Assembly (NCBI RefSeq): GCF_003945595.2
Contig: NW_024104084.1
Location: 124,001-188,000 of the forward strand
DNA: 64,000 nucleotides
From: Pipra filicauda
Lineage: Eukaryota > Chordata > Aves > Passeriformes > Pipridae
Direction of reading: 5' to 3'
This document shows positions 37,359-49,815 of the stretch, piece after piece; positions within the stretch are counted from its first letter, which is position 1; the number at the start of each line of letters is the position of its first letter. The notes under the pieces were generated by a model. That model was not told the DNA's origin. It worked only from the letters and a program-made list of their open reading frames with translations, and searched no databases. A program made the translations under genes and the position numbers.

Positions 37359-39393
37359 GTACTTTTTCTGAAAACAGAGAGAACTGGTGGTGTCTGAAGG
37401 GTTTTCAGGTCCTGGATGGACTGCATCTTTCCTTGGAGGTGAGTACAGAGACCAGGGCCACAAACCTTCCAGCTTGAGTGCCACAGAAAGTTAGACAGAA
37501 TTTATCTAGCCCTTCATACAAGGTTAATATACAAATGTACCTTGTATATTAAATCCTGCAGTGTATTGATGTGATTCTTTAATTACTGTGCCGGTGCTTC
37601 TCCATGTTATTTAAGCTTAGCATCTGTGCAATGCAGGTTCTTGGCTGCTCTGTAGTTTACTGCAAGATGTATTCAAACCATTCCCAGTTGGTATCTGCTG
37701 AGCAAGACTGTTTAAACTCTTGAGACTGAAGATCCTGAAAAACTAAGGAGGAACAATCAATGAGTAATTAAGAGTGATGCAGATCACATAGGACAGATCC
37801 ATATTTTTCACCATAACAGAAACCAGCAGTCACATGCACTGCAGTTAAAATAATGGGCCTTAAAATAATACTGGATTTGTCACAATATATTACTGCAGAA
37901 CTCTGCTAGCAGTTAAATTTTGGCTACACAGCAACATGTTTTAGCTATATTTTAACTAGTAGACAAGTTCAATTATATGAATAAACAGTATTCTGTCTGC
38001 AGCAGAGTTTTGGGACTAAAAACCTAGATGTTGAATTGTTATAATTTTTCATAGAGTTAATTGATTCAAAGTTCAGCTCAATTGAAATTCCTACATTTTT
38101 AGTTGAATAAGTGTTAGCATGAGGCTGTGTACCTTAAATGGTATGTAAAAGGCTAAAAGAGATAGAAGAAATATGTCACATGGTATTCATGGGATTTCCT
38201 TGTTTCTGGAAACTGTGCAGCCGTTAAAAAGAAGTTTCTTATTAGAAAGAAAATAAAATGGGAACAACTGTAATATAAATCCTTTTCACCTTTAAAACTG
38301 TAAAAATATTTGCATTGTATGAATATTCATAATTAATTAGAATTCTACCTGATTTAAAGTAGTGTTAAACAGTGACTAAACTGGCAGAACCATTTTAAAG
38401 GGGTGGAAAAACCTGAATAAACAGGCTGCTCAATGACACATCATCAATAAAGAAACTGTGATATTTTCTCTGCACATTCATGGGCTATAGTCTCAAATGT
38501 AGTCCTGTTTTTGATTTCAGTCATTAGTAAGAAAATTAACCCTAGCTACTTTTCCTCGTAATTTATTATTTATTTAACTGTTCTCCATCCAAACTATAGG
38601 AAACTCATCTTTGGAACAGATCAGTTTCTGCACCTGAAAGATTGCCCAAATGAGATGATGGTAGCAGTGATCTACAGTTTATTTCACTGCTTACAGAGCT
38701 ATTCTTGGCAAAAAAAGACCCCGTAAATCAGGTTCTCAGAAGTGCTCCACACACCATCCCCATTGCCTTCCTCCTCCATGTCTCCAGCTCTTCCCCGCTG
38801 CTCAGAGCAACATTTGCCATGTTTCAACTTTTTAAGAGGAGCTCAGTAGCAGATAAGATCCAAGTTGCATGTTTACCACCAACAGATTCTTAGGAAAAGG
38901 TTATTTTATTTTGATCCTTGGTTGGTTCAGATCTCTTTCTCCTCACTGCTGAAGGCAAAGGTGGTCTCTTACTAAAAAGCATCCAAGCTTCTTGTCCTAG
39001 CTGCTGTATTGCAGAAATAAAAATGCATTTTGGCCCATTCAGCTATATCCTTTTTTTCTTTATTCCCCCCCCCCCCCTTTGAAAACCTTAATTCATCTGA
39101 TATTTGACAGCAGAACCTTTCAAAACATATGATACAACTATACATGAGTTTTTTTCTGTAGTCCCTATTAACTAAGCTGGAAATAACAGCCAAGGGACTA
39201 GTTCCATGTAACACAGCTATAAAAACATTGTTTGCTCAGGGTTAAAAGTAAAAAATTAACCTACAGCAAGTAGAAGCTGAAGATAGCTTGACATCTCTTA
39301 AGATTTTCATTTTTGTTCTAAAAAACCAATTTATAATCCAATCACAGTGTTTCACCAGCACTTCTTTCTCTAGTTTTATAATTATTTATGCCT

Positions 39394-39443
39394 GTCTCTC
39401 TCTCTCTCTCTATGCATATATATATATATCCATATATATATAG
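39394..39443 (+). repeat. (TC)n followed by (TA)n microsatellite
   Basis: TC dinucleotides at 39394-39412 and TA dinucleotides at about 39416-39443, interrupted by GC and CC. Confidence 0.9.
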
Positions 39444-40047
39444 TGAGATGAAATTTAATTGATTCAGGATAGAATCAATGATCTGGAAGAACAGCAGAGT
39501 AATGTTTCCCAGAAGTGGTGACACTGTAAAAAGATGGTTTTGATGGAGTTGAATGTTAGTCCAGAAGTTATTTCCCCCCATTTTAGTGATCTGAAAAGAT
39601 AAGACCAGATGATCTCCACAAATGTTCTTATCTGTGTCTCTCTGATTTAATTAGCACTATTTCCCCACAGTAAATGTCTACATTTTGATGACTTAGGGGA
39701 AGTTGTTCTTAAACACTGACGCTATTCCTTGAATTGTACCCAACACAAAATGAGAAATACGAGATGAGTCAAACTGGACCAATAAAGCTTCCTGTTCAGT
39801 CCAGAATTCTGTAGATAAAAAGAGCAGTCCTGGTGGTTTCAGAGAGGAAAAATATGTTAGAGGAAGTTTTGAAAAGTTTAATAGGTAGATCCTGGCTTCC
39901 ACTCAGAAGCAAGAGGGTTTACATTGGGACTGGTTGGACAATCAGATTTCCAGCAAGGACAGCAGAGAAAAAATGTGTAAATTGGAGATAAAATGTACTT
40001 CTTGGTAATGAATGCATTTTAGCAGGCCCCCATGAGGTATGGAAATG

Positions 40048-40145
40048 CATTTATCTCCATTTTACAGATAGAAGCTAAGGAACAAAGAGAAGAAGTGACT
40101 TAGTCAAGGTCACAGAAGATCCTTACAGCAATGGTGAATTCAGCC
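40048..40145 (+). repeat. Ancient L2/MIR-core-like remnant
   Basis: TTATCTCCATTTTACAGATA followed by GAAGCTAAGGAACAAAGAGA and AGTGACTTAGTCAAGGTCAC follows the order of the L2/MIR-type consensus (ATCTCCATTTTACAGATGAGGAAACTGAGGCACAGAGA...AAGTGACTTGCCCAAGGTCAC). Old amniote element, recognised from memory. Confidence 0.65.
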
Positions 40146-43100
40146 TTTGGTGCCAGATTCCCCTCAAGTAAGGCTACCATTTGATTGAATTTCCCAGACA
40201 CATTTTGAAGGAGGGGAAAAGAAAAAAAAACAAGCAAATAAACACACAAACAACAACAACAAAAAAGACTTTGTTCTGACAGAATAATTGTTTGGAACAG
40301 GATACTGGATACCTGGAGTGCTGGCCAAAACATCACTGTGGATGCCCTAATCAATTTTATGAAACTTGCACAATACAGATGGACCTTGAAGGCACCTATC
40401 TTCAGCACACAAACCACAAGATTGCTTGCACAAGTGCTTGTAACACCAAAGGCTTTACAGATGTGCCAAGCTTTCTGTCAATCCATTTATCAAGTGTGCA
40501 GCACACACACAGGGAATGTGTTGTATCCTAGAAGCTCTTGACTCTTTGAACAACTCATTGTACCATTTGCTTCCTCATGTGCCTTATGGCCAATGTGTCC
40601 CATTTGCTTGTCGGGGGGCAAATCCATGGAATCCATACAGTAGGTTGGACCTCAGATGGACCCCACAAATTTCTTACGCAGTCTCACAGATTTGATGCAT
40701 AAATCATAGATGAATATATGAGACATTTTGTGTATGTCACATGGATATTCCACTCCTTGATCCAAAATATTACTGAAAAAAATCAACGGGGGACAAAAGT
40801 AGCATTGCAATATAAATGATGACCACCTTGATTACAGGTACATCCTTTGCATGTGAACCTGCATCATAGATGCTGTAAGAGCCCAGGAGTTCATAAAAAG
40901 TTCTAATGATTTAGCTGCTGGTTTCCCCACTCTACACATTAAATACTCTTTTACATTCCCCATATCATAACTGCTTATGATAATCTTTTGTTGCCCATAA
41001 ATCTCACAGAGTCATTGTGCTCCTGATCCCTCATTTCTGAGTTTGGTCTCATCAATTAACCTTGTGAAACGATGCCTGTATGACCAATAAGAATAAGAGG
41101 GAAGTAGAAGCTGTGAAGCACAATTACTGCTCTGTGAACAATTTGTTAGATGTGGCCTAAAATACATGCTGGTCTGCGCACAAACACAGAGGCTACTTGA
41201 TTAAAACAAAAAGCTAATTCATATTTTGGAGGAACTTAAATAAATCAGCATAACCATCTGTGCTGTGTATGTCAGAGAGATCTGAGGAGATACTTCTCCA
41301 AAGCTCTTCAGGATCATTCAGTTACGAGACCTGTAAAGTTCAGTCTGACATGAACCAGGAAAGCCATAGGTAAATTTGTAATAATTGGTAAAAAGATGGG
41401 GCATTTTGCCAGCATGAAATAGTTCTGGGATTGCAGGTGCACACTGTTAAATGAGTTGCAATACCTATTGCCAATGAGGACAAATAAGCCCACAGGACCA
41501 CCGTATTCTGAGTAATATCTCCCTGGGGTGTCAGTTTTCTCTTTGTCCTTTCATGCCTAAGACAGCTCTCTCACTGAGTTTACTGTAAAATGTTGCACGT
41601 ACAGAAATCTGGCAAGGCAATAATTATTGGTTTAATGTGGTGATTTCCATGCTAAGGGTTTCCCAAGGATTGTAAGATCTGTATATCCTCATTAGAGATT
41701 GATTAGGTCCTGTCTCAGACATGAACAACATGGAATAAGCAGCTCCCAGACATGTGCAGTCTCTGGTTTCTGTGGGAAACTGTATGAACTAATTCAAACT
41801 ATAGAATGCATTTATTGCTATTCTAACATTAATATAGTACAGAACTGAAAAAAAAACAAAACAAAACAAAAAACAGCCCAAAAAATCCCAAACACAAAAC
41901 CAAAAACACACAAGCAAACTAGACTAGATACACTAGAATAGATAAACACTAACTGAAACTTCTGTTTATCCTTGGAAGATTTTCAGCTCAGGACTAATCT
42001 TAGCATTGCTTAGTAACTGTGGTTAGGAATCTTTTGGTACAACAGTTTGCATTTTGTGGCTTTCTGTTTCCGTTTCTTTACTCATAGTCAATATGCTTAC
42101 TTTTCAAAGTTAAAACTTTTCTTTGTCAAGCATATAGACTTTTGTATGCAAGATCATTTTAAAAGTCAACATTTTTAAAGTTCACTTTGAAAGGAGACTT
42201 AGTTTGTTTCTCTTAAACAAAGAATTTTGTACAGAAGACAAAATAAAAGCAATTTGTGTTAAACATATTGATCCTGATAGGAAAGGATTTAAAATAACTG
42301 ACTGAGATAAACTGATTAATTTTACTGGTTTTACGACAGCTGTAGTAAGGGCAGTACTTTATCAGGAGCATATTTTAGATTTTGACCTCTATAATTTTGT
42401 CAGTTACCTTGAGCTTGGAAAAATCATGAATCCTGAAAATACCTGTGTTTGATACCTTATATTGGATGATAAAATCTAGGCAAAAGTTACTAATTTTTCT
42501 TATTATGATTAAAAGATTGTGATCATTTTACATTGCACTTGTGATGCATAACTTGTAAATTCTTTGTCAGTTTTAGGGCCCTTTTCTCTTGAAGCACTGA
42601 GGTGAATCACATCTCTGTGGTAGCCTAAGCTGCATACTTATGACCTGAGTGTACTAAAGATGCAAGGACCTTCTGGTGTGAGGAATGTATTAATGCTTTG
42701 CCATTTAACTCAAAACCACAATTCATTTCCCCTCACAATTTGTATGAATATTTCTTAATTGCATCACCTTTTTTTTAGACATTTACCAGCAGTAGTAATA
42801 GAAAGGTCTGTTAGTCATCCAAACTTTCTGCAGCATCGTTCTGAACCATCTGAAGATCATTAATGTGCTAATCACAAAAGGAAGGAGAGGAATTTGCAGA
42901 ACTTTATGGGCAGTTAATGCAAAGTTAGATCCCAGGCTGTCATTTTTAAGTAAGAGCAAAAAAAAAATGCCTAATATGCATAACATCTCTTATCATACAG
43001 GGAAAATAGCATGACTAACCAGACTGGCCGTGAGCCAGTAGCGCAAAAGTATCACTCTTGGCAGGTGGATTCACTCATGCTGCATATGTGACACATCTTA

Positions 43101-43193
43101 CTGATGGATTGTAGAAAACTACTGATACGATGTCGGAGGTGACTTGTTTCATCTCTGCTAAGGTCAAGGTTGGTTCAAGCTCCATATGGCTCA
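40146..43193. other. Unique DNA, no gene seen
   Basis: Overlapping frames near 40292-40541 show no domain. An A/C-rich tract lies at 41847-41920. Confidence 0.55.
41847..41920 (+). repeat. A/C-rich low-complexity tract
   Basis: (AAAAC)n followed by CCCAAAAAATCCC and CACAAAACC units. Confidence 0.85.
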
Positions 43194-43263
43194 GGACCTG
43201 GACCAAAGCCCAGCAAAGTTAATATGACCATTTCCATTGACTTTGATAGGTTTTGCATCAGGC
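43194..43263. repeat. Ancient palindromic repeat (GGCCTGATCCAAAGCCC type)
   Basis: GGACCTGGACCAAAGCCCAG near the left end and CATTGACTTTGATAGGTTTT then GCATCAGGC at the right end are imperfect inverted copies. They fit the old sauropsid repeat GGCCTGATCCAAAGCCCATTGAAGTCAATGG. Same class as 11211-11305. Confidence 0.6.
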
Positions 43264-43437
43264 AGTGCAGATAGGAGTAGCTGCTGCAGTTCAATCAGGG
43301 AAGAAAATGGGAGTAGAAAAATGAAGTAAGGTGTAAAAATCTAAAGAAATCTCACAGGTTTCAGCTGTCGTAAACTTTGCCCCTCTGTTGAATGAAATGC
43401 CTTAATAGTGAATGTCTCAAATCTAGATTAGCAGCAA

Positions 43438-43833
43438 ATGGTTAACCATTCTGTAAACTCAGATTGTCATCAGCAATCTATTTTTATCAGAATTTTTTTT
43501 TTCTTTCTTTTTTTTGGTCTCTTCTACAGATTTAAAAAAATAAAAGTACTGTCATATTGTGAAAAATTAAACCAAACGGTGACAATTCATGACACATCCT
43601 CCATCAAGCCCAGAAATGCCAATGTGTTTCCAGCCTTACTCCAGGTTGATCTCCCTTTAATTGTTCATTTCAAAGCAGCAGGAAAGAGAAAGCTCATTCA
43701 CAGTAGGTATTTAGAGGAGAGTGAGAGACTGAATGTGGACTATTCTATTAAAATTTCCTGGAGCTTAAGTGCCATTGCTTCAGAGACAAAGATGCCATAC
43801 TTTTGTGGGGGTGGCAGCATATTCTCTCTATAA
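43438..43833 (+). CDS. Unsupported 131-codon open frame, doubtful
   Basis: The frame starts in ordinary DNA, runs through a T-rich tract that encodes a phenylalanine-rich stretch (residues about 19-30), then continues open for 100 codons, including KLNQTVTIHDTSSIKPRNAN. A pyrimidine tract ends in TCTTCTACAG at 43529, which would be a good 3' splice site. CCAG|GTTGAT at 43644 and TAG|GTATTT at 43706 are weak 5' sites. I recognise no domain, and frames this long arise several times by chance in this window. Listed so it can be tested, not as a gene. Confidence 0.12.
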   Translation: MVNHSVNSDCHQQSIFIRIFFFFLFFGLFYRFKKIKVLSYCEKLNQTVTIHDTSSIKPRNANVFPALLQVDLPLIVHFKAAGKRKLIHSRYLEESERLNVDYSIKISWSLSAIASETKMPYFCGGGSIFSL

Positions 43834-44064
43834 TGAGAAACGCCAAATAAAGAAGACATCCTTAAGCAACTGAGAGAGCCAAGGAATCAGATGGACAATT
43901 AGTTGCCTTCATTCTCTCAGAAAGTATTTAAGTGGTTGATAAACAGGGAATATAAAGAGGGAAAAAACATGTTGCAAGGTAGGGACTCGAGGGCAAGAAA
44001 AAAGAATTTAGAGACCAGGACTTTAATGTTACACCATGATATTGGAATTATCTGGAAATGTTTA

Positions 44065-44103
44065 CAAAAAAAACCAACCAACCAACCAAACAAAAAAACC
44101 CCG
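44065..44103 (+). repeat. (AACC)n low-complexity tract
   Basis: A run followed by four CCAA units and further A/C sequence. Confidence 0.85.
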
Positions 44104-44289
44104 AAATCAGAGCCTCAAACAAAACCCTACAGTGTGTTTATCAAGAGCAAACAGGTATGGAACTAATAGAGAATGAATCCCTCACTGTAGTGATACATGA
44201 TGGGATGGGACGATGCATCAGTGGCATTATTACAGAGAGAGGAGCACATCTCTGGAGTAGACTTGTAGAACCAAGAGACACAAGAAGAT

Positions 44290-45195
44290 GTCATCAGCAA
44301 ATTTGCTGATGACACCAAACTGGGAGGGAGTGTCGACCTGCTGGAAGGCAGGAGGGCTCTGCAGAGGGATCTGGATAGACTTGAGAGATGGGCTGATTCC
44401 AATGGGATGAAGTTCACTAAAGCCAAGTGCCGGGTCCTGCACTTTGGCCACAACAACCCCCTGCAGCGCTACAGGTTGGGCACAGAGTGGCTGGAAAGCA
44501 GCCAGGCAGAAAGGGACCTGGGGGTACTAATTGACAGGAAGCTCAACATGAGCCAACAGTGTGCCCAGGTGGCCAAGAAGGCCAATGGGATCTTGTCCTG
44601 TATCAAAAATAGCGTGGCCAGCAGAAGCAGGGAAGTGATCCTTCCCCTGTACTCTGCGTTGGTGAGGCCACACCTTGAGTATTGTGTTCAGTTCTGGGCC
44701 CCTCAGTTCAGAAAGGATATTGAGGGGCTGGAGCGGGTCCAGAGAAGAGCAACGAGGCTGGTGAAGGGACTGGAGCATAAGTCCTATGTGGAGAGGCTGA
44801 GGGAGCTGGGGTTGTTTAGCCTGGAGAAGAGGAGGCTCAGAGGTGACCTCATCACCGTCTATAACTACCTGAAGGGAAGTTCTAGCCAGGTGGGGGTTGG
44901 TCTCTTCTCTCAGGCACTCAGCAATAGGACAAGGGGGCACGGGCTTAAGCTCCGCCAGGGGAAATTTAAGTTGGATATCAGGAGAAAATTCTTTACAGAG
45001 AGAGTAATCAGGCATTGGAATGGGTTGCCCAGAGAGGTGGTGGATTCACCATCCCTGGAGATTTTTAAACGCAGATTGGACGTGGCACTGAGTGCCATGA
45101 TCTAGTAAATGGACTGGATTTGGACCAAGGGTTGGACTCGATGATCTCGGAGGTCTTTTCCAACCCAATCGATTCTATGATTCTATGATTCTATG
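44290..45195 (+). mobile_element. CR1 LINE, youngest copy, ORF2 C-terminus open
   Basis: 5'-truncated just upstream of the RT catalytic box. From 44293 the ORF2 frame is open for about 270 codons to the TAG at 45103-45105. It includes an intact FADDTKLGG box, [68 protein letters not shown] and [20 protein letters not shown]. The 3' UTR follows (GGTTGGACTCGATGATCTCG) and ends in three ATTCTATG octamers at 45171-45195. No stops or frameshifts were seen, so it is the most recent CR1 here. It lacks the ORF2 endonuclease, most of the RT and all of ORF1, so it cannot move by itself. Confidence 0.95.
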
Positions 45196-48100
45196 TCTGA
45201 CCACAAGTAAGGAGCAGTACACCAGTACAGAAGAGGAATCAGAAGTCACAGTAAATTAATCTGAAATCTTCCTTCATTAATACCCTCTCAAGTCCCATGT
45301 TACAATAGATAATACAACAGATTTCTAGAAAGACTTGTACAATATGCCTTTTAAATCCTTCGGAGAGGGAAATTCCTGCAGTGATTCCAGACAAACCCAG
45401 ATAAAAATTCATCTGAGATTTTAACAGCACTGAGTGTCTAATGATTTTCATGTGTCCCATTGAAAATATTATTATTTTTCATTATTTTGTCCTGTCAGTA
45501 TGAACTACTGCCTTACCAATCATTCCCATGCCTGTGGTTGCATACTTTGTTGATTGCAAAGCCTGACACATTTCATTGGAAAATTCTCTATTTTCATTCA
45601 GGTTTTCAATGGAAATATGTAATAGTTCTTGATAAAGGTTGCTTCACACTATCTTATGAAACAACATCAAAAACCTTACTTAAATTAAGAATCTGAACTC
45701 TATCATTCCAGAACAATACAGTCAATGGAAGCATGGGAAATGGCTCTGAACTTTCATCTTTGCTTAAGAATGCACACATCCAGAACAGACACTGATAGAG
45801 GAGGAACATAGCAATTATACTTTCTTTGAGGTGCAAGAAACTTGACAGGTCTTTTGACACAATTTTTCACTTCCACAAAAACAACCAATCAACCAACGAA
45901 CTCAAACCAAAACCAAATCAAGACAAAACCAACAAAAAACCCCACAACCTAAACCCCAAAGATTCATAAAGATGCCTCAGAGACAATAGAGTTTTCATTA
46001 GAGCGTGTGGTAGTTCATAAATTTTCTTGGTTTTGCTCAAAACTATCTATTTATTTATGTGTTAGCTTGTAAATCAGTGTTTTTAGTTATGACTACCTGT
46101 GAGTAACCATTCATTTTCAGCTTTGTGGTTACCATCATGGGGGGGGGGGATCAAATTATGACAAAAAGTTTTAGCAAAGGGTAAGATATTACACCTAGCT
46201 TCTGATAGGTGAACTCTCCAAAATGCAAGCTCTCTCTCTAGCTGCAGTTAACTACCCTGCTTCCTTTCTTCAAAGAGGAATAGGGAAGTAATTTAAATCA
46301 ACAGAAGAAGCAAGGTATAATTCTTCTCATTCAACATGTAGAGCAGGTGGAGAGAACAAAAAGCTTTTACCTACATTCAATCCAGCTGGTAACATGCCTG
46401 AGCCAAAATCTAAACACAAGGAGTTCTCAAGGGACAACAGTGTGTCCCTATAGCAGAAATAATACTGCACAAAATAGTGTCTGGCCCCTCTTAGTTAAGG
46501 CATCCTCTGCTACTGAAAAGAGATACTATTTGAGTGTGTCAGAAACATAATCTCTAAGGGAAGTGTTAATGTAGTACTAAGTATTTTTATGCTATTAAAG
46601 TGCTAGTCAAGTGGGAAAAGTAAACCGTGGTGCACTGAATTATCAAAGAAACTTTTCTGAAGAAGATTGTGCTCTGACAGCCCCAGTGTGATAAGTATAT
46701 CAAGATTTAGTGTCCATTTATTGGTTTCTCAGCACAAGAGAACTCCATGGCTGCCAAACCTGAATCATTACCCTCATTTTTCTTGATATAATCAGTATGA
46801 AAGTGGTGACTACCTGGATACTTTCCTGGACATGAGGTGTTCAAACTAAGTACAGCTAGATCACCATTATTGCATCATTGACTGATTATCATTCTGATTA
46901 ATGTCTCTTCTTTATTTTCATTCCCTGTACTGAAACAATACATATGTCATTGAGTAATTATGTCTAGTGCCTGGTTCTGAACTGTATCCTTGACATAGGT
47001 ACCTTTGTCACTGCTACTCTAGTTTCATCCTGTTCATTGAACCTTTTCCCTCAAAAACAAATAAATTGACACCTGGTGATATTTAACCAAACTCAGAGTC
47101 AAAAATTGAGAATATTCCCCTTATTCTGTTATGCGCAGTTCCCTTACCATTAGTGCTTTCCATGACCATTGCATTCTTCTCTCAAAGAATCTGCCCAGGG
47201 GGCTTGTGTATTGTGTTCTGTTTGGGTATATTCAAAATCTGCTTCTTTCAGCTTGAATGACAGGAGCATTGATGTGAAAGTTTGCTACATACTTTTAGGC
47301 TGACTAAATAGGCAATTCATATGGTCAACCTCTCTGCTCATGAGTTTGCCACCATTTTGAAGGTCTGAGGACAGCTTTTCCCATAGCAGCAAGTCCCACT
47401 TCCTACATCTAAATGAATAGCCATAAATGGCGCAAAGGATTCGATTTTCATTTGAATCTAAATCTAAACCATTCCTGCAAATTTTAATATTATAGAGCAT
47501 CCAAACCCGTTATTAAGAAGTCACATCTGCAGTTTAATGAAGCAAACGTTTTAATAGCACAGTGTTAGACCCTTACAGCATCTATCCTTCCATTGTGTCA
47601 TTTGCCAATATCTCCACTGATTATGCCAGCATACATCTGTTGTCAGTCTGATCAACTAATCTCTCATAAATCACCAGAGTAGGGGAAATTAGCAAATTCT
47701 TTTGCTAGGAAGTGTAAAATACATAAATACTGCTCCCATTACATAATACCTTATTGAAAAACATCCAAGCTGGTAGAGTGACTCAGGAGACCATGAAGTT
47801 CTCCACTGTCATTCCACCCTAATCATGACAATTTCGTTTTGATCCAAAATCATGCAATTTCTACTCACTATATTGAAAAGATGACATTTCACTGTTCAGT
47901 TAAATAACTCCAACAAAATTTGATCTACAGTTCAAATATTTCCATTTCAGAAATGTTGGTCATAAATGTGATCTTCTTGGCAAAATAGCAAAAAGCTATT
48001 ATGAGTTTTATCTGTCAGATGCTAAATTTCATTTACCATTTATAATCAGAGACATCCTTCCCTTTGGTTTTATTTTAAAGGGAAGATCAATGTTGCAATA

Positions 48101-48822
48101 AACAACTCATGGGCATAGTCCATTGCTGGAAGTTGCTTAAGAAGGTGGAGTCACCCAGAGGTACAATGCTGGGTATCACTGTACACCTGCTTCAATAACT
48201 TAATTAAAAGAGAAAAGACTGACAAGATGAAGCAAGTGGCCTGGTAGAGTCAAGTTAAAACCTCTTCTGAAATGAATGCCACCTGAAGCTAACTCATGGA
48301 GAAATTATAAGTAACAAGCAAGGCAATGGGTGATTATTTAGCAAAGTATTAAACAAGGAGATCCACTTTTTGTATTTTGCAAGCTCTTTTGTACGAAGGG
48401 AAAAACAAGGCGTTCCAAAAGAGGGGTAAGAAAACAGCAACAAGAAAAAAGGATAAGAGAGAGAGAGTCAGAGAAAATAAGTATTACCCTGAGATCGTGT
48501 CCTATTTTAAGTTAAAAAAAAAAAAAAAAGTTAAAATTCTGAAGTGATAAATATTCTTCACTGGAAAAAGACCTTCATAAAGATCAAGTCAATTCCAGGG
48601 GTTTACTGGAAGTGATTATCTCTTGCTAAAGCTAAAATACAGTGCTTTTGTCTTTAATATGCTCTCCTGGATGTTACCATAGAGAAGCTAATGGAGGTCC
48701 TGTCTGGGCCATCTAGGGATGGAAGGATTTCTGATAAATGCATCGTGCTTTCTTCGAATTATGTACAGGCAGTAATAGTGGCTCCTAGGTGACATTTTGC
48801 TGATAAACCTGTGATTTCTCCC
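45196..48822. other. Mostly unique DNA, no gene seen
   Basis: A/C-rich tract at 45873-45960, an 11-nt G run at 46139-46149 and an A run near 48514-48530. The stretch 47500-47900 is of balanced composition and might be constrained, but I see no specific motif cluster. Confidence 0.5.
45873..45960 (+). repeat. A/C-rich low-complexity tract
   Basis: CCAATCAACCAAC, AACCAAAACC and CCCCAAAG units, no long-period repeat. Confidence 0.8.
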
Positions 48823-48987
48823 TGTATTGGGTTTGCATGGTAAGATTTTAGTAGCAAGGGAACTTCAGGAGTGGTTTTTGTGAGAAGCTGCTGGAAACTT
48901 CCCCTATATCTAAAGGAGCCAATTCCAGCTGGCTCCAGGATGGACCCACCACTGGTCAAGGCTGAGCCCCACATCTCTGCAATAAGG

Positions 48988-48995
48988 TATATAAG
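48988..48995 (+). promoter_or_regulatory. TATA box of the long LTR
   Basis: TATATAAG, located about 165 bases into the LTR and upstream of the R/U5-like region, as expected for its core promoter. Confidence 0.5.
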
Positions 48996-49071
48996 AAGGG
49001 GAAAAATAACCAGAAACTGCCCAACAGCAGCCAGCTGAGTGATGAGACTATGTGAGAGCACCATCCCTGCA

Positions 49072-49077
49072 GACACC
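49072..49077 (+). repeat. Target-site duplication, left copy (GACACC)
   Basis: Direct repeat of GACACC at 49411-49416, generated by insertion of the nested LTR. Confidence 0.88.
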
Positions 49078-49410
49078 TGTCGCGGTCCGAAGAGGGGACA
49101 GGACACGAGGAAGGATGCAAGCAGAGTTCTCTATTCAGGCGTGCACACACACTTTTTGTCAGCTCGGGCGCCGAAAGGGCCAGAACATAGGGCGGAGACA
49201 AGCAGGGGAACCAACCAGAATCGGACATGGGCTAAAAGGGGAGGAGTGGGGGAAGCAGGCAGCAGGCAAACTCATGACAAGCCTGGGCATGTGCAGTTGT
49301 GCACTGTGTACTGTGAAATAACAGTAAAGTCCATATGAAAGTCCTGCCAATTGCTGTATGCTTTTCTCCATGCCTGGAACTGTTCCCATCCTGAATCTTG
49401 CTTCTCTACA
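49078..49410 (+). mobile_element. Nested solo LTR (ERVK-like), 333 bp, 6-bp TSD
   Basis: Starts TGTCGCGGTCCGAAGAGG and ends CTTGCTTCTCTACA. It is flanked by perfect GACACC copies at 49072-49077 and 49411-49416; removing it rejoins CTGCAGACACC to CAGGTCAGTGCAGAAGG, the uninterrupted outer LTR. A 6-bp duplication is characteristic of ERVK/alpha-beta-type integrases. Orientation is inferred from the remembered family start and is less sure than the boundaries. It contains no coding capacity. It is younger than the LTR it interrupts. Confidence 0.88.
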
Positions 49411-49416
49411 GACACC
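49411..49416 (+). repeat. Target-site duplication, right copy (GACACC)
   Basis: Exact match to 49072-49077. Confidence 0.88.
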
Positions 49417-49539
49417 CAGGTCAGTGCAGAAGGAGGGGCAGGAGGAGCTCCTGGTGCTGGAGCTGAGATTCCCCTGCAGCCCGACGTGGGGCAGCTGTGC
49501 CCCTGCAGCCCATGGAAATCTTTGGCAGCCTGTGGAGGA

Positions 49540-49815
49540 GCCCAAGCTGGAGCAGGTCAGTGTCCAAAGGGGGCTGTGACTCTGTGGGAAGACTGTGCTG
49601 GAGCAGGCTCTGGGCAGGACCTTGGCCCTGTGGACAGAGGAGCAGGTTTGCTGGCAGGACCTGTGACCCTCTCTGTGACCCAGCCTGGTGCAGCCCCTTC
49701 CTGAAGGCCTCCAGCCCTGTCGGAGAGACCCACTCTGGAGCAGTCTGTGAAGAACCCACACTGAAGCAGTTCATGGGGGACTGTCTCCCCTGGGAGGGAC
49801 CCCATACTGGGGCAG
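49540..49815 (+). repeat. Degenerate internal repeats of the outer LTR
   Basis: CTGGAGCAGG-type words recur near 49546, 49598, 49638, 49735, 49761 and 49807, each with variable flanks such as GGACC/GTGGG. This is an old internal amplification characteristic of this LTR family. Confidence 0.7.

Larger units (their letters stand above)
36218..40047. other. Mostly unique DNA, no gene seen
   Basis: Contains the pentamer repeat at 37284-37358, a 13-nt C run at 39065-39077 and the dinucleotide repeats at 39394-39443. A short near-duplication (TTTGAGTCTCTC / TTTAAGTCTCTC) lies at about 37131-37161. The cysteine-rich frame at 36327-36527 has no known domain. Confidence 0.5.

Noticed and set aside
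44527..45015. 162-codon minus-strand frame
   Set aside because: It is the antisense shadow of the CR1 ORF2 on the plus strand.
49159..49761. 200-codon minus-strand open frame
   Set aside because: It lies wholly within the outer and nested LTRs, and low stop density there follows from the GC-rich repeat units. No retroviral protein motif is present.
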